The notes under the pieces: model-generated
Database searches by the model: none
What the model saw: only the letters and a program-made list of their open reading frames with translations
Told to the model about the DNA's origin: nothing
Made by a program: the position numbers and the translations under genes
Shown here: positions 17,111-32,400 of the stretch, piece after piece
Layout of the letters: the number at the start of each line of letters is the position of its first letter
How positions within the stretch are numbered: the stretch's first letter is position 1
Source: G965207335 sp965207335
GTDB lineage: Bacteria > Pseudomonadota > Gammaproteobacteria > PS1 > Pseudothioglobaceae
Direction: 5' to 3'
NCBI GenBank assembly: GCA_965207335.1
Contig: OZ242267.1
Location: forward strand, 62,001-126,000
Length of the DNA: 64,000 bases

Positions 17111-17418
17111 TTTTACCCTCAAATCTTGTAACATAATATTGATTATTACAAAAAATAAACCATTTAGTATTAGTTTTTTTGATTGTTGTATAGAAGTTTT
17201 TAATTGCTAAAAAACTCACAAATTACTTATAAAAAGGGTTATAATTTTGATATTTATTAGACTATCTTAAATATACAAAAAATACCCCATTGAATTATAA
17301 GGTTAATTATAAAACATTGAGGGACTATTTGTTTATACAAAAAACAGCTATGATTAGAAAACAGCACCATACACATAAATTGTTCTTATGCAATGGTATT
17401 TAATTGTAATAAAATAAT
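17111..17418 (+). promoter_or_regulatory. AT-rich upstream region of the giant gene
   Basis: 308 bp without a gene. It contains a TATAAT hexamer at 17240-17245 preceded by no clear -35 box, and several A/T runs. It is unrelated to the 164-bp spacers that precede the other family members. Promoter activity is inferred only from position and the -10-like hexamer. Confidence 0.35.
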
Positions 17419-20400
17419 ATGAATTACAAAATATTAAGTTTTAAGTTATTACATAAAAAAATATTATTGCTTGTTTGTCTTAGTTTTATGTTATGTAACA
17501 CTAGTAGTTATGCCACTGAGTTTGAATTATTTCAAGTAATAACACCAACTATTAATACATCTGCAACAATACAAAGTAAAACATCAAACACAAATGAATT
17601 AGGAACACCTATTAATACTTCATCACAGTTAAAGCAAGCTGTTGTTGGTGATGTGCTAACCTTTTATGCATCTAATACCCAGTATAGTATAACCATAAAT
17701 AGACGAAAACAACACGATAATGGCGATGTTAGTTTAATTGGTAGTATTAATAACAACCATGATGTTATTATTACCAGAGGTGAAAATGGCAGTTTTGCTA
17801 TTATTTATACAGATGATGGCATATATAAAATTCAACAAAATGCTTTTGGTGAAAGGTTAATAACCCCAGACGATATTTCTAAAACTATCATTAAAAACAT
17901 TGATGAAGGTGGTATTGTACCAAAAAAGTTGACCAGTAAAAGTAAGGCTAAGACAGTAGCAAGCATTAGTACTACGGCAAGCACTAACCTTAATACTACA
18001 GATGCTACGGCAATAATTAATATTATGGTATTTTGGGGACCAGAACTTGAAGTTGATTTAGGTGCAAATGGTGTACAGACACAATTAAATTATTTTATTA
18101 CATATACTAATCAAGCTTTTATAAGCAGTAAAATTAAAATAGAACTTAATCTTGTTTATAGCAAAAAACTTAATCATGCAAATAATATCAGTAACTCTGA
18201 TACGCTAGCTGCTATGCGAGCTAATGATGGTGTATTTGATGTAGCAACATTACGAGATACATATAATGCAGACTTAGTAGGTTTTATTAGAGATTATGAA
18301 ACAGAGCATGGTAGCTGTGGTATTGCTTATTTGTTAGGTAGCAATGGGATTATGTCTAATGGTAATAAAAATAACGCTTATTTTGTCGCTAGTGTTGGTA
18401 GAGGTGGTTTTTTGAATTTAGTCAGTTGCCCAGACTTAACTTTTGCACACGAAGTAGGACATAACTTAGGTAGTGCACATGATCATAGTAATTCCTCTGG
18501 TGTAACCCCTATTTTTAACTATTCATTCGGTCATGATAGTTCAAACTTTGCTACTATAATGAGTTATGACAGTAATCATGTGCAAAGGTTTTCTAACCCA
18601 AATATTAATTGTTTTGCAAGCCAGCCTTGTGGTGTAGATGGTGGTACATTTGCTGCTGATAATGCTAGAGGGTTTAATAATATTCGTTTTGATACTAGTA
18701 GTTTTTATATAGAGTCACCCTCTATAGGTCTTACTGTTGAAAACTTGGGTGAAATTATTGTAGATTGGAATAATTTATTAAATATATCTTACTATCAATT
18801 ATATCGTTCAATGTCATTGAATGATGGCTATAATTTAATTTACAGTGGTGAGAATACAACTTACACAGACACAAGTGTAAGACCTAATACAATTTATTAC
18901 TATAGAATAGAAAGTTGTGTTACCTCTAATAGTAATATATGTTCTGATTTTCCAACAACTGCTAGTGCAACTTCACTAAATGACACATACAAGCTTAGCC
19001 TAATAGTTAAAAATGGCACAGTAACATACAATTCAACAGATATTGATGATTGTGGGGCTAACTGTTTACAATCTTATGCAAAAAGTAGCGTCACCATAAC
19101 TGCTGTTGCAGATAATAACTATACTTTTTATAATTGGTCTGGTAATTGTGAGGGCAATAGTAATCCACTAACTGTAACCTTTGATACAAATAAAACCTGT
19201 CAAGCTAATTTTGTTAGTCCGATATTAGTAGATTATCTAAACAACCAGTCAATAGACAAACAATTGGTATTCAATAATAATCTTTATAATTTTTATGGTG
19301 TTAGAGATGTTAAAATCATAGGTGATAATGCTTATCTAGCAAGTCTTAATAGTAACCTACGAATTATTGACATTACTACTCCAACTATGATAAGTACAAT
19401 TAGTAATTATATCAATGGCAGCTTTGGGTCTTATGCTGTTGAGGTGCAAAATAATATTGCATATATGGCAGATGTTGCATTAAGATTTAATTTAATTAAT
19501 GTTACCACTCCAACTACACCTATTGTAGAAAGCAGTATTGGCTATAATACTATACGAAATATTGAGATTATAGGCAATACTGCCTTTTTATCACATAATT
19601 CCAATGGTTTGTCAATTATAGATGTTTACGATGCACAAAACCCATTTTTTCTTAGTAAATATAATGTATTTAGCTATGCTGCTAATGCTTATGATACTGC
19701 TGTTGTTGGTAATATTGCTTATATGGCCTATGGTGTTAATGGTTTGGTAATTATTGATGTTAGTAATTTAAATGTCCCAACTTTTATTAGTAGATATGAC
19801 ACTAGTGATGCAAGAGGTATTAAGGTCGTTGGTAATATTGCCTATCTAGCAGATGGTGATGGTGGTTTGAAAATTATTGATATAACAACACCTAGCTCTC
19901 CAAGTTTACTAGCTACTTATGATACTTCTAATTTTGCCCATGATGTTGAGGTCGTTGGTAATATTGTCTATTTAGCAGATGGCGGTGGCGGTTTAAAAAT
20001 TATTAATGTAAGTAGCCCAAGTACCCCAAGTTTTATTGGCAGTAGATCTTATGGCAATGCTTTGGATGTTGAAGTTGTTGGCAATACTGTTTTTTTAGCA
20101 GATTATAATAATGGTTTACAAATTGTTAATTTACAAATTATTGATAGGTATCAGCTTAGTGTTAATGCTGTAATAAACTTAGGTAATATAATAGCTAACG
20201 GTATTGATTGTGGCACAGATTGTGATGAATATTACGACAATAATGCCGTAATTACCCTAACTGCTAATGCTAATAACGGTTTTGTATTTAACAGTTGGTC
20301 AGGTGATTGTCAAGGTACAAGTAATCCATTGAGCTTACTTATGAACTCTAATAAGTTTTGCTCTGCTAATTTTGCCCTTGATGCTAACAACGATAATATA

Positions 20401-23400
20401 GCTGATACTATCAATACTAGTGCAGATACTAGTGTTAGCTTTGTAGTCAACTTAGATGAGGGATTATTTGGCAGTAACATTACTCCATTGGCTAGTAGTT
20501 TTACTTTATCTGGTATTACAAACGGAGGTACATTTACAGTAACTGCTATTGGCAGTAACAATAATCTAGCAACCCTAACATTTACCCCGCAATTTACTGG
20601 TACTGACAACCTAACTATTGTTTATGACGGTATAATGCTTGCCAGTAGAATAGTTATAACCTCTAGTGGTATGGTAAGTCAAGCTACATCAAGTGTATTG
20701 CCTAGCAATATTGTTAATACTAATGTAGAAAGCATAGTTAGTTTTTTGGTTGTTTTAAAAGATAGTTTTGGCAATAATATCACTGCAATAGCCAGTAGTT
20801 TTACTTTATCTGGTATTACAAACGGTGGTACTATTACGACTGCAAGCACCAATAATAATATAGCAACTCTAACTTTTACTCCGCAATCTGCTGGCGCTGA
20901 CACCCTAACTATTACCTATGGTGGTGTGCTACTTGCAACTAGGACGGTTATTACTCATAGTATTCAAGCTGATATAAATAATTCAACTATAACAGGTGAT
21001 GCTACTACTAATATTAATGCAGATGTTTCAATTACCTTTATTGCTATTTTAAAAGATAGTTTTAGCAATAATATTACTGCAATAGCTAGTAGTTTTACCT
21101 TAGTAGGCATTACAAACGGTGGCACTTTTGTAGTTACAGGTGTAAATAGTAATACAGCAACTCTAACCTTTACCCCGCAATCTATCGGCACTGACACCCT
21201 AACTATTGCTTATGGTGGTGTGCTACTTGCAACTAGGACGGTTATTACAAATAGCACTCAAGCTGATATAAATAACTCAACTGTATTAGGAAGTGCTACT
21301 ACCATTATTACTAATACCACTACTCCTGTTAGTTTTTTGGTTAGTTTAAAAGATAGTTTTGGTAATAATGTTAATGCAATAGTTAGCAGTTTTACCTTAG
21401 CAGGCATTACAAACGGTGGCACTGTTACAGTTATAGATACTAATAATAATCTAGCAACTCTAACTTTTACCCCGCAATCTGTCGGCACTGACACCTTAAC
21501 TATTACCTATGGTGGTGTACTACTTGCAACTATAACGATTATTACAAATAGCATTCAAGCTGATGCAAATAACTCAAGTGTATCAGGAGGTGCCACTACC
21601 ATTATTACTAATACCACTACTCCTGTTAGTTTTTTGGTTAGTTTATATGATGTAAATAATATTAGTATTACTGCAATAGCTGGTAGTTTTACCTTAGCAG
21701 GTGTTACAAGTGGCGGTACATTTACAGTAACTGCTATTGGCAGTAACAATAATCTAGCAACCTTAACATTTATCCCGCAATTTGCTGGCACTGATACCTT
21801 GACTATTGCCTATGGCGGTGTGCTACTTGCAACCAGAACAGTGGTCACTTATGCTAGACCAAGTTTTTCCTTAGCAACTAATACTATTAGTTTAAATAAA
21901 AATGCCTCTAATACTATCTATTATAAATTAGCTATTAGCAATATTACAGGTGCAGATAATATTACTGGTTCATTTAGTGTATCAACAACAGGCAATACTA
22001 TATTTACTACAAATCCAGCCCCTGTTGTATCATTTTCAAATACTGCTATTTATACTAATAAAGTATTAAGCAGCACCCCAGCTAATGCTAATCTTTACTT
22101 TACTATAATCCCAGATGCCACAGGCATAGGGGTTATTAATATTAGTTTACAAGATGCATTTAATATTACAACAACAAAATCAGTAACAGTTACGCTAACA
22201 GATGCCATTGATAGTCCACCTATTATCTCACAAGATATTAGCACTTTTGTTAATAATACTATTATCAATACTAATGGTGTTACCAATAGTTATATTTATG
22301 CTAATGACATAGCAGTGTTTGGCGGTAGTTTATATTTTAGTATTACTGCATCTCCTACTAATGCAGGGGCTAATTTCTCAGATTTTATAACCTTACAACC
22401 TGCATTTAGTAATACAGGACAAATAGTCAATAATCGTTTAGGTGCCCATCTAGCAATTATTGATAGTCAAGAAGAACGCAATTTACTTGCAACACTATCA
22501 GATGGTACTTTTGATTCCTTCTTAGGAATGGCAGCGGCTGATATTACAGGTTTTGGTGTATCAGGTGAGAATGCGACTTGGACTACTGTACTAGGTGATT
22601 TTATTGCCTTTGACCCTGCACCTAATAGTGCTAATAATGAGATAATTGCCCCAGGTAGATATGATTTTATCGGTGCAGGTAGTTTTGCCGATGGTCCTGC
22701 TGGTACTTGTTTTCGCTATAGTATTGGTGTAGGTGTATCAGTATTTAATGATAGACCTTGCAACGATAGAGGTAGTAATGGAGTTGATGACGGATTTTTT
22801 GAATTACCATCGGGTTTACCAGCACTTTATATAGCAAATAGCATGGCAACACTAACACAAGGTAGTGGTCAAGTAGGTAAAATAGCAACCCTATCTGGCT
22901 TTGATTTAGATGGCGATAATATTGTATGGTCTGGTACTAGTACTAGTGGTGGCACTATAACATTTAGTGTAACTAATACCTTAGCATCTACTAGCACTGT
23001 TAGTGTTTTTTATCAAGTAAGTTCTAGTTTTGCTGGTACTAATACTAGTGTTATTGTTAGTCTAATAGCTAATAATAAAACAACTAATGCTACTATAAAT
23101 ATAAATGTAGTTCCAGGTGCAAGTGCTAATGATTCTAGTTTTACGCTATCAAGTAATAGCACTACTGTTGGCAATAATATTAATGCTACTATTACTATAT
23201 TAGATTTTAGCAATAATCCAATCGCTGGTAATGTGACTTTTACTATAAGCAATAATGGTACTGCCTCACTTAGTACAACAAGTCAAACAGGCGTTTATTT
23301 ATTAAGTGTATCAAATACTATATCAGGTACTACAACTATAACTATTGCAGTTGATGGCGTAACTATTGGCACTCAAAATATAAACTTTAACCCAGATACT

Positions 23401-26400
23401 GCACTAGCATCAACTTCTATTATATCAGGCAATGTTACTAATATCCTAATAGCAGGCTTGTCTATATCATTTGATGTACAATTAAGAGATAGATTTGCTA
23501 ACAATACTTCTGGTAGTAATATTACCACAGTATTTAGTAATGGTAAAACTAGTTATGGTAGTTTTACCATTACTAATGTTAATATTAATACTGGCTCTGC
23601 AAGTATTACCTATAATGCTAGTAAAGCAGGTACAGATACTATGGTTATATCTGTAAATGGCACTGTAATTGCATCAAGAACAATTACTACCTTTGCTGGT
23701 AAAGTTGATAAAGGTAATTCAACTATAACAGGTAATGCTACCACTAATATTATTGCAGACAACTCAATTACCTTTACTGCTATTTTAAAGGATAGTTTTG
23801 CTAATAATATTACCGCAATAGCTAGCAGTTTTACCTTAGCAGGTGTTACTAACAGTGGCACTTTTACAGTTACAGATACTAATAATAATCTAGCAACTCT
23901 AACCTTTACTCCACAATTATCTGGTACTGACAACCTAACTATTGTTTATGACGGTATAATGCTTGCCAGTAGAATAGTTATTACCTCTAGTGGTATGGTA
24001 AGTCAAGCTATGTCAAGTGTATTACCTAGCAATATTGTTAATACTAATGTAGAAAGTATAGTTAGTTTTTTGGTTGTTTTAAAAGATAGTTTTGGCAATA
24101 ATATCACTGCAATAGCCAGTAGTTTTACCTTATCTGGTATTACAAACGGTGGTACTATTACGACTGCAAACACTAATAACAATACAGCAACTCTAACTTT
24201 TACTCCGCAATCTGTCGGCATTGACACCCTAACTATTATCTATGGTGGTGTACTGCTTGCAACTAGGACAGTTATTACAAATAGCATTCAAGCTGATGCA
24301 AATAACTCAAGTGTATTAGGAAGTGCTACTACCATTATTACTAATACCACTACTCCTGTTAGTTTTTTGGTTAGTTTAAAAGATAGTTTTGGTAATAATG
24401 TTAATGCAATAGCTAGCAGTTTTACCTTATCTGGTATTACAAACGGTGGTACTATTACAGTTACAGAGACTAATAATAATCTAGCAACTATAACTTTTAC
24501 TCCGCAATCTGTCGGTACTGACACCTTAACTATTACCTATGGTGGTGTGCTACTTGCAACTATAACGATTATTACAAATAACATTCAAACTGATGCAAAT
24601 AACTCAAGTGTATCAGGTAATGCTATAATTAATACTGATACAACTACGCCTGTTAGTTTTTTGGTTAGTTTATACGATGTAAATAATGTTGGTATTTCTG
24701 CAATAGCTGGTAGTTTTACCTTAGCAGGTGTTACAAGTGGCGGTACATTTACAGTAACTGCTATTGGCAGTAACAATAATCTAGCAACCTTAACATTTAC
24801 CCCGCAACTTGTTGGTACTGATACCTTGACTATTGCCTATGGCGGCGTGCTACTTGCAACTAGAACAGTGGTCACTTATGCTAGACCAAGTTTTACCTTA
24901 GCAACTAATACTATTAGTTTAAATAAAAATGCCTCTAATACTATCTATTATAAATTAGCTATTAGCAATATTACAGGTGCAGATAATATTACTGGTTCAT
25001 TTAGTGTATCAACAACAGGCAATACTATATTTACTACAAATCCAGCCCCTGTTGTATCATTTTCAAATACTGCTATTTACACTAATAAAGTATTAAGCAG
25101 CACTGCAACTACTGCTAATCTTTACTTTACTATAATCCCAGATGCCACAGGCACAGGGGTTATTAATATTAGTTTACAATATACATTTAGTAATGCTATA
25201 ACAAAATCAATAACAGTTACACTAACAGATACTATTGATAGTCCACCTATTATCTCACAAGATATTACTACTTTTGTTAATGATGCTATTGCTAATACTG
25301 TTGGTAATAGGTATGCTTATGCTAATGATGTGGTGGTATTTGCTGGTAGTTTATATTTTAGTATTACTGCATCGCCTACTAATGCAGGGGCTTATTTCTC
25401 AGACTTTAGAGCTTTACAATCTGAATTTAGTAATGTTAATCAAACAGTTAATAATCGTTTAGGTGCCCATCTAGCAATTATTGATAGCCAAGAAGAACGC
25501 AATTTACTTGCAACACTATCAGGCGGTGTTTTTGATGCATACTTAGGGATGGCAGCGGCTCATCAATCAGGCTTTGGTAGTATATATAATAATAGATATT
25601 GGACTACTGTATTAGGTGATTTTATTGCCTTTGACCCTCGACCTACTAGTGCTAATAATGAGATAATTGCCCCAGGTAGATATAATTTTATCGGTGAAGG
25701 TCATTTTGCTGATGGACCTTATAGAGGTTGTTTTCGTTATAGTATTGGTTTAGGTATATCAGTATTTAATGACAGAGCTTGTAATGACAGAGGTGGTGCT
25801 GTTGATGATGGATTTTTTGAATTGCCATCTGGTTTACCAGCACTTTATATAGCAAATAGCATGGCAACACTAACACAAGGTAGTGGTCAAGTAGGTAAAA
25901 TAGCAACCCTATCAGGTTTTGACTTAGATGGCGATAATATTGTATGGTCTGGTACTAGTACTAATGGTGGCACTATAACATTTAGTGTAACTAATACCTT
26001 AGCATCTACTAGCACTGTTAGTGTTTTTTACCAAGCAAGTTCTAGTTTTGCTGGCACTACTACTGTTATTATTAGTCTAATAGCTAATAATAAAACAACT
26101 AATGCCACTATAAATATAAATGTAGCTCCAAGTGCAAGTGCCAACGATTCTAGTTTTACGCTATCAAGTAATAATGTTAGTGTTGGCAATAATGTTAATG
26201 CTACTATTACTATATTGGGTTTAATTGCTAATAATACTGCTACTACTCTAACTATTGGTAATGTGACTTTTACTATAACTAATAATGGTACTGCCTCACT
26301 TAGTACAACAAGTCAAACAGGTATATACTTACTGAATGTCTCAAATAATGTATCAGGTACTACAACTATAACTATTGCAGTTGATGGCGCGACTATTGGC

Positions 26401-29400
26401 ACTCAAAATATAAACTTTAACTCAGGTACTGCACTAGCATCAACTTCTATTATATCAGGCAATGTTACTAATACCCTAATAGCAGGCTTGTCTATATCAT
26501 TTGATGTACAATTAAGAGATAGATTTGCTAACAATACCTCTGGTAGTAGTATTACCGCAGTATTTAGTAATATCCCTAGTTATGGTAGTTTTACCATTAC
26601 TAATGTTAATATTAATACTGGCTCTGCAAGTATTACTTATAATGCTAGCAAAGCAGGTATAGATACTATGGTTATATCTGTAAATGGCACTGTAATTGCA
26701 TCAAGAACAATTACTACCTTTGCTAGTAAAGTTGATAAAGGTAATTCAACTATAACAGGTAATGCTACTACTAATATTAGTGCAGACAACTCAATTACCT
26801 TTACTGCTATTTTAAAGGATAGTTTTGGTAACAATGTTACTGCAATAGCTAGCAGTTTTACCTTTACAGGTGTTACTAACAGTGGCACTATTACAGTTAC
26901 AAACACAAACACCAATAGCAATATAGCAACTCTAACCTTTACTCAACAATTAGCTGGCACTGATACCCTAACTATTGCCTATGATGATGTAGTGCTTGCA
27001 ACTAGGACTATTATTACAAATAGTGGTAGGGTTAATAAAGATAACTCAACTATAACAGGTAATGCTACCACTAATATTAGTGCAGATGTTTCAATTACCT
27101 TTACTGTTATTTTAAAAGATAGTTTTGGCAATAACATTACCGTAATAGCTAGTAGTTTTACTTTATCTGGTATTACCAACAGTGGCACTATTACGACTGC
27201 AAACACTAATAACAATATAGCAACCCTAACCTTTACTCCGCAATTAGTTGGCACTGATACCTTGACTATTACCTATGATGGTGTGCTACTTGCAACTAGG
27301 ACGGTTATTACCTCTTTTGGTAGGACTAATAAAGATAATTCAACTATAACAGACAACGCTAGTACTAATATTAATACAAGTAACTCAATTATCTTTACTG
27401 TTATTTTAAAAGACAGATTTGGCAATAATATTCCTGCAATAGCTAGCAGTTTTACTTTATCTGGTATTACAAGCGGTGGCACTATTACGACTGCAAACAC
27501 TAATAACAATATAGCAACTCTAACCTTTACCCCACAATTAGTTGGCACTGACACCTTGACTATTACCTATGATGGTGTACTACTTGCAACTAGAATGATT
27601 ATTACAAATAACATTCAATTTGATGCAAATAACTCAAGTGTATCAGGTAACACTACTACTAATATTAGTGCAGATGTTTCAATTACCTTTACTGTTATTT
27701 TAAAAGACAGATTTGGCAATAATATTCCTGTAATAGCTAGTAGTTTTACCTTTACAGGTGTTACAAGCGGTGGCACTATTACGACTGCAAACACTAATAA
27801 CAATATAGCAACTCTAACTTTTACTCCGCAATTAGTTGGCACTGACACCCTAACTATTGCCTATGATAATATAGGACTTGCAACTAGAGTTATTATTATA
27901 AATAGTGGTAGGGTTAATAAAGATAACTCAACTATAACAGGTAATGCTACCACTAATATTAGTGCAGATGTTTCAATTACCTTTACTGTTATTTTAAAAG
28001 ATAGTTTTGGCAATAATATTCTTGCAATAGCTAGTAGTTTTACCTTTACAGGCATTACCAACAATGGCACTATTACGGCTACAAACACTAATAATATAGC
28101 AACTCTAACCTTTACTCCACAGTTAGTTGGCACTGATACCTTAATTATTGCCTATGATAATGTAGTGCTTGCAACTAGGACTATTATTACAAGTAATGGC
28201 ATAGTTAATAAAGATAACTCAACTATAACAGGTAATGCTAGTACTAATATTATTGCAGGCAATTCAATTACCTTTACCGCTACTTTAAAAGATAGTTTTG
28301 GCAATAATATCACTGCAATAGCTAGTAGTTTTACTTTATCTGGTATTACAAACGGTGGCACTTTTACAGTTACAAGTGTAAATAGCAATATAGCAACTCT
28401 AACTTTTACCCCACAATCTGTCGGTACTGACACCTTAACTATTACCTATGATGATGTAGTGCTTGCAACTAGAACAGTGGTCACTTATGCTAGACCAAGT
28501 TTTACCTTAGCAACTAATACTATTAGTTTACATAAAAATGCCTCTAATACTATTCGTTACCAATTAGCAATTACTGATATTACAGACCTAGATAATGTTA
28601 ATAATACATTTGGTATATCAACAACAGGCAATACTATATTTACCACAAACCCTGCACCTGTTGTATCATTTGCAACTAATGCTATTGTTACGACAATGAT
28701 ATTAAGTAGCACCCCAACTACTGCTAATCTTTACTTTACCATAATCCCAGATACCATAGGCACAGGGGTTATTAATATTAGTTTACAAGACATATTCGGC
28801 AATACTACAACAAAACTAGTAATAGTTACGGTCAGCGAATTTGATAGTGAGCCTGTAATTACTAATGCCTTTGATAGTCGTCTCTTAAATGTCAGAGCAT
28901 TTGGTGGTAGCATTTATGCAAATTCTGCTGTTGGTGGCAATGTATCACCTCCTCATACTGCAGGAGATAATGCCAGTCATGTTGCTGATTTTATAGATGT
29001 GCTTTCTATTGCGTCAAATACTCATTTTGCTATTGCTAATAGCACAGAAGAGAATACTAATATTAACACAGGTCTTACCACGAATAACTGGCAAGGCTTA
29101 GTCTCTGACAAAGTATTTACTGGAAGTAATAGTAACGCTGATTATCCATTTAATTTACTAATAGAAAATGGCTTTGGCTCACAAACCTATGCCCAAGTTA
29201 CAGCTGACGGTGTTTATGCAATATATCCTGGATTCTATGATCTCCCTACTTGGATACAAGCAGGTGGTGGTGAAGACCAGCCTGGTAATCGTTTTTCAGG
29301 GAATGGCAGAAAATTAAGATTATTAGGCCAATTTTTATTTGATGAAGAGGGTTTTGGTAATAGACAAGCCTCTTATGAATTCCCTAATGGGTTTACTCCA

Positions 29401-32400
29401 ACAACTACTATAACAGCCAACACTATAATACAAGGTAGTAGTCAAGCAGGCAAAATAGCAACCCTATCAGGCTTTGATTTAGATGGCGATAATATTGTAT
29501 GGTCTGGTACTAGTACTAGTGGTGGCACTATAACATTTAGTGTAACTAATACCTTAGCATCTACTAGCACTGTTAGTGTTTTTTATCAAGCAAGTTCTAG
29601 TTTTGCTGGCACTACTACTGTTATTGTTAGTCTAACAGCTAATAATAAAACAACTAATGCTACTATTAACATAACTATAATACCAGTGGCAAGTGCTAAT
29701 GATTCTAGTTTTACGCTATCAAGTAATAGCACTACTGTTGGCAATAATATTAATGCTACTATTACTATATTAGATTTTAGCAATAATCCAATCGCTGGTA
29801 ATGTGACTTTTACTATAAGCAATAATGGTACTGCCTCACTTAGTACAACAAGTCAAACAGGCGTTTATTTATTAAGTGTATCAAATACTATATCAGGCAC
29901 TACAACTATAACTATTGCAGTTGATGGCGTAACTATTGGTACTCAAAATATAAACTTTAACCCAGGTACTGCACTAGCATCAACTTCTATTATATCAGGC
30001 AATGTTACTAATACTCTAATAGCAGGCTTGTCTATATCATTTGATGTACAATTAAGAGATACATTTGATAATAACACTTCTGGTAGTATCGTAGTAGATT
30101 TTAATAACACTCCTAGCAATATTATTTATGGAAGTTTTACCATTACTAATGTTAATATTAATACTGGCTCTGCAAGTATTACCTATAATGCTAGTAAAGC
30201 AGGTACAGATACTATGGTTATATCTGTAAATGGCACTGTAATTGCATCAAGAACAATTACTACCTTTGCTGGTAAAGTTGATAAAGGTAATTCAACTATA
30301 ACAGGTAATGCTACCACTAATATTATTGCAGACAACTCAATTACCTTTACTGCTATTTTAAAGGATAGTTTTGCTAATAATATTACCGCAATAGCTAGCA
30401 GTTTTACCTTAGCAGGTGTTACTAACAGTGGCACTTTTACAGTTACAGATACTAATAATAATCTAGCAACTCTAACCTTTACTCCACAATTATCTGGTAC
30501 TGACAACCTAACTATTGTTTATGACGGTATAATGCTTGCCAGTAGAATAGTTATTACCTCTAGTGGTATGGTAAGTCAAGCTATGTCAAGTGTATTACCT
30601 AGCAATATTGTTAATACTAATGTAGAAAGTATAGTTAGTTTTTTGGTTGTTTTAAAAGATAGTTTTGGCAATAATATCACTGCAATAGCCAGTAGTTTTA
30701 CCTTATCTGGTATTACAAACGGTGGTACTATTACGACTGCAAACACTAATAACAATACAGCAACTCTAACTTTTACTCCGCAATCTGTCGGCATTGACAC
30801 CCTAACTATTATCTATGGTGGTGTACTGCTTGCAACTAGGACAGTTATTACAAATAGCATTCAAGCTGATGCAAATAACTCAAGTGTATTAGGAAGTGCT
30901 ACTACCATTATTACTAATACCACTACTCCTGTTAGTTTTTTGGTTAGTTTAAAAGATAGTTTTGGTAATAATGTTAATGCAATAGCTAGCAGTTTTACCT
31001 TAGCAGGCGTTACAAACGGTGGTACTATTACAGTTACAGAGACTAATAATAATCTAGCAACTATAACTTTTACTCCGCAATCTGTCGGTACTGACACCTT
31101 AACTATTACCTATGGTGGTGTGCTACTTGCAACTATAACGATTATTACAAATAACATTCAAACTGATGCAAATAACTCAAGTGTATCAGGTAATGCTATA
31201 ATTAATACTGATACAACTACGCCTGTTAGTTTTTTGGTTAGTTTATACGATGTAAATAATGTTGGTATTTCTGCAATAGCTGGTAGTTTTACCTTAGCAG
31301 GTGTTACAAGTGGCGGTACATTTACAGTAACTGCTATTGGCAGTAACAATAATCTAGCAACCTTAACATTTACCCCGCAACTTGTTGGTACTGATACCTT
31401 GACTATTGCCTATGGCGGCGTGCTACTTGCAACTAGAACAGTGGTCACTTATGCTAGACCAAGTTTTACCTTAGCAACTAATACTATTAGTTTAAATAAA
31501 AATGCCTCTAATACTATCTATTATAAATTAGCTATTAGCAATATTACAGGTGCAGATAATATTACTGGTTCATTTAGTGTATCAACAACAGGCAATACTA
31601 TATTTACTACAAATCCAGCCCCTGTTGTATCATTTTCAAATACTGCTATTTACACTAATAAAGTATTAAGCAGCACTGCAACTACTGCTAATCTTTACTT
31701 TACTATAATCCCAGATGCCACAGGCACAGGGGTTATTAATATTAGTTTACAATATACATTTAATACTACTACAACAAAATCAGTAACAGTAACAGTAATT
31801 GAAACAAATAGTGGCCCTGTAATTACTAATGCCTTTGATAATCGTCTTTTTAATGTATCTGTTTTTGGTGGTAGTATTTATGCAGATTCTGCATTAGGCA
31901 CTAATAACAATGGTAGTGCTGCTAGCACATTTCAAGGTGTTATTAATGATTTAGGTGGTCATTTTCTAATATTAAATAGTTCTCAGGAAAGGACATTTAT
32001 TGATGGTAGTATTGGGTTTATTAATAGTTGGTATGGCATCGTTACTGATAAAGCTATTAGTTCAAATGATAGTACTGCTTATCCCTTTAATTTATTACAA
32101 GTAACAGACTCAGCAACACAAATTTATGCCCAAGTAACAGCCGATACAGTTTATAGCCTTTATCCAGGATTTTATGACAGAGAGTGGAGCAGTACTCAAC
32201 CATCCAACCAGTTTGCAAATGGCACTATTGCTCGACTAATGTCACAATTTGTTCTAAGACAAAATAATTCTGACTTTGGTGGCAGAAAAGCAAATTATGA
32301 ATTCCCTAATGGGTTTACTCCAACAACTACTATAACAGCCAACACTATAATACAAGGTAGTAGTCAAGCAGGCAAAATAGCAACCCTATCTGGTTTTGAT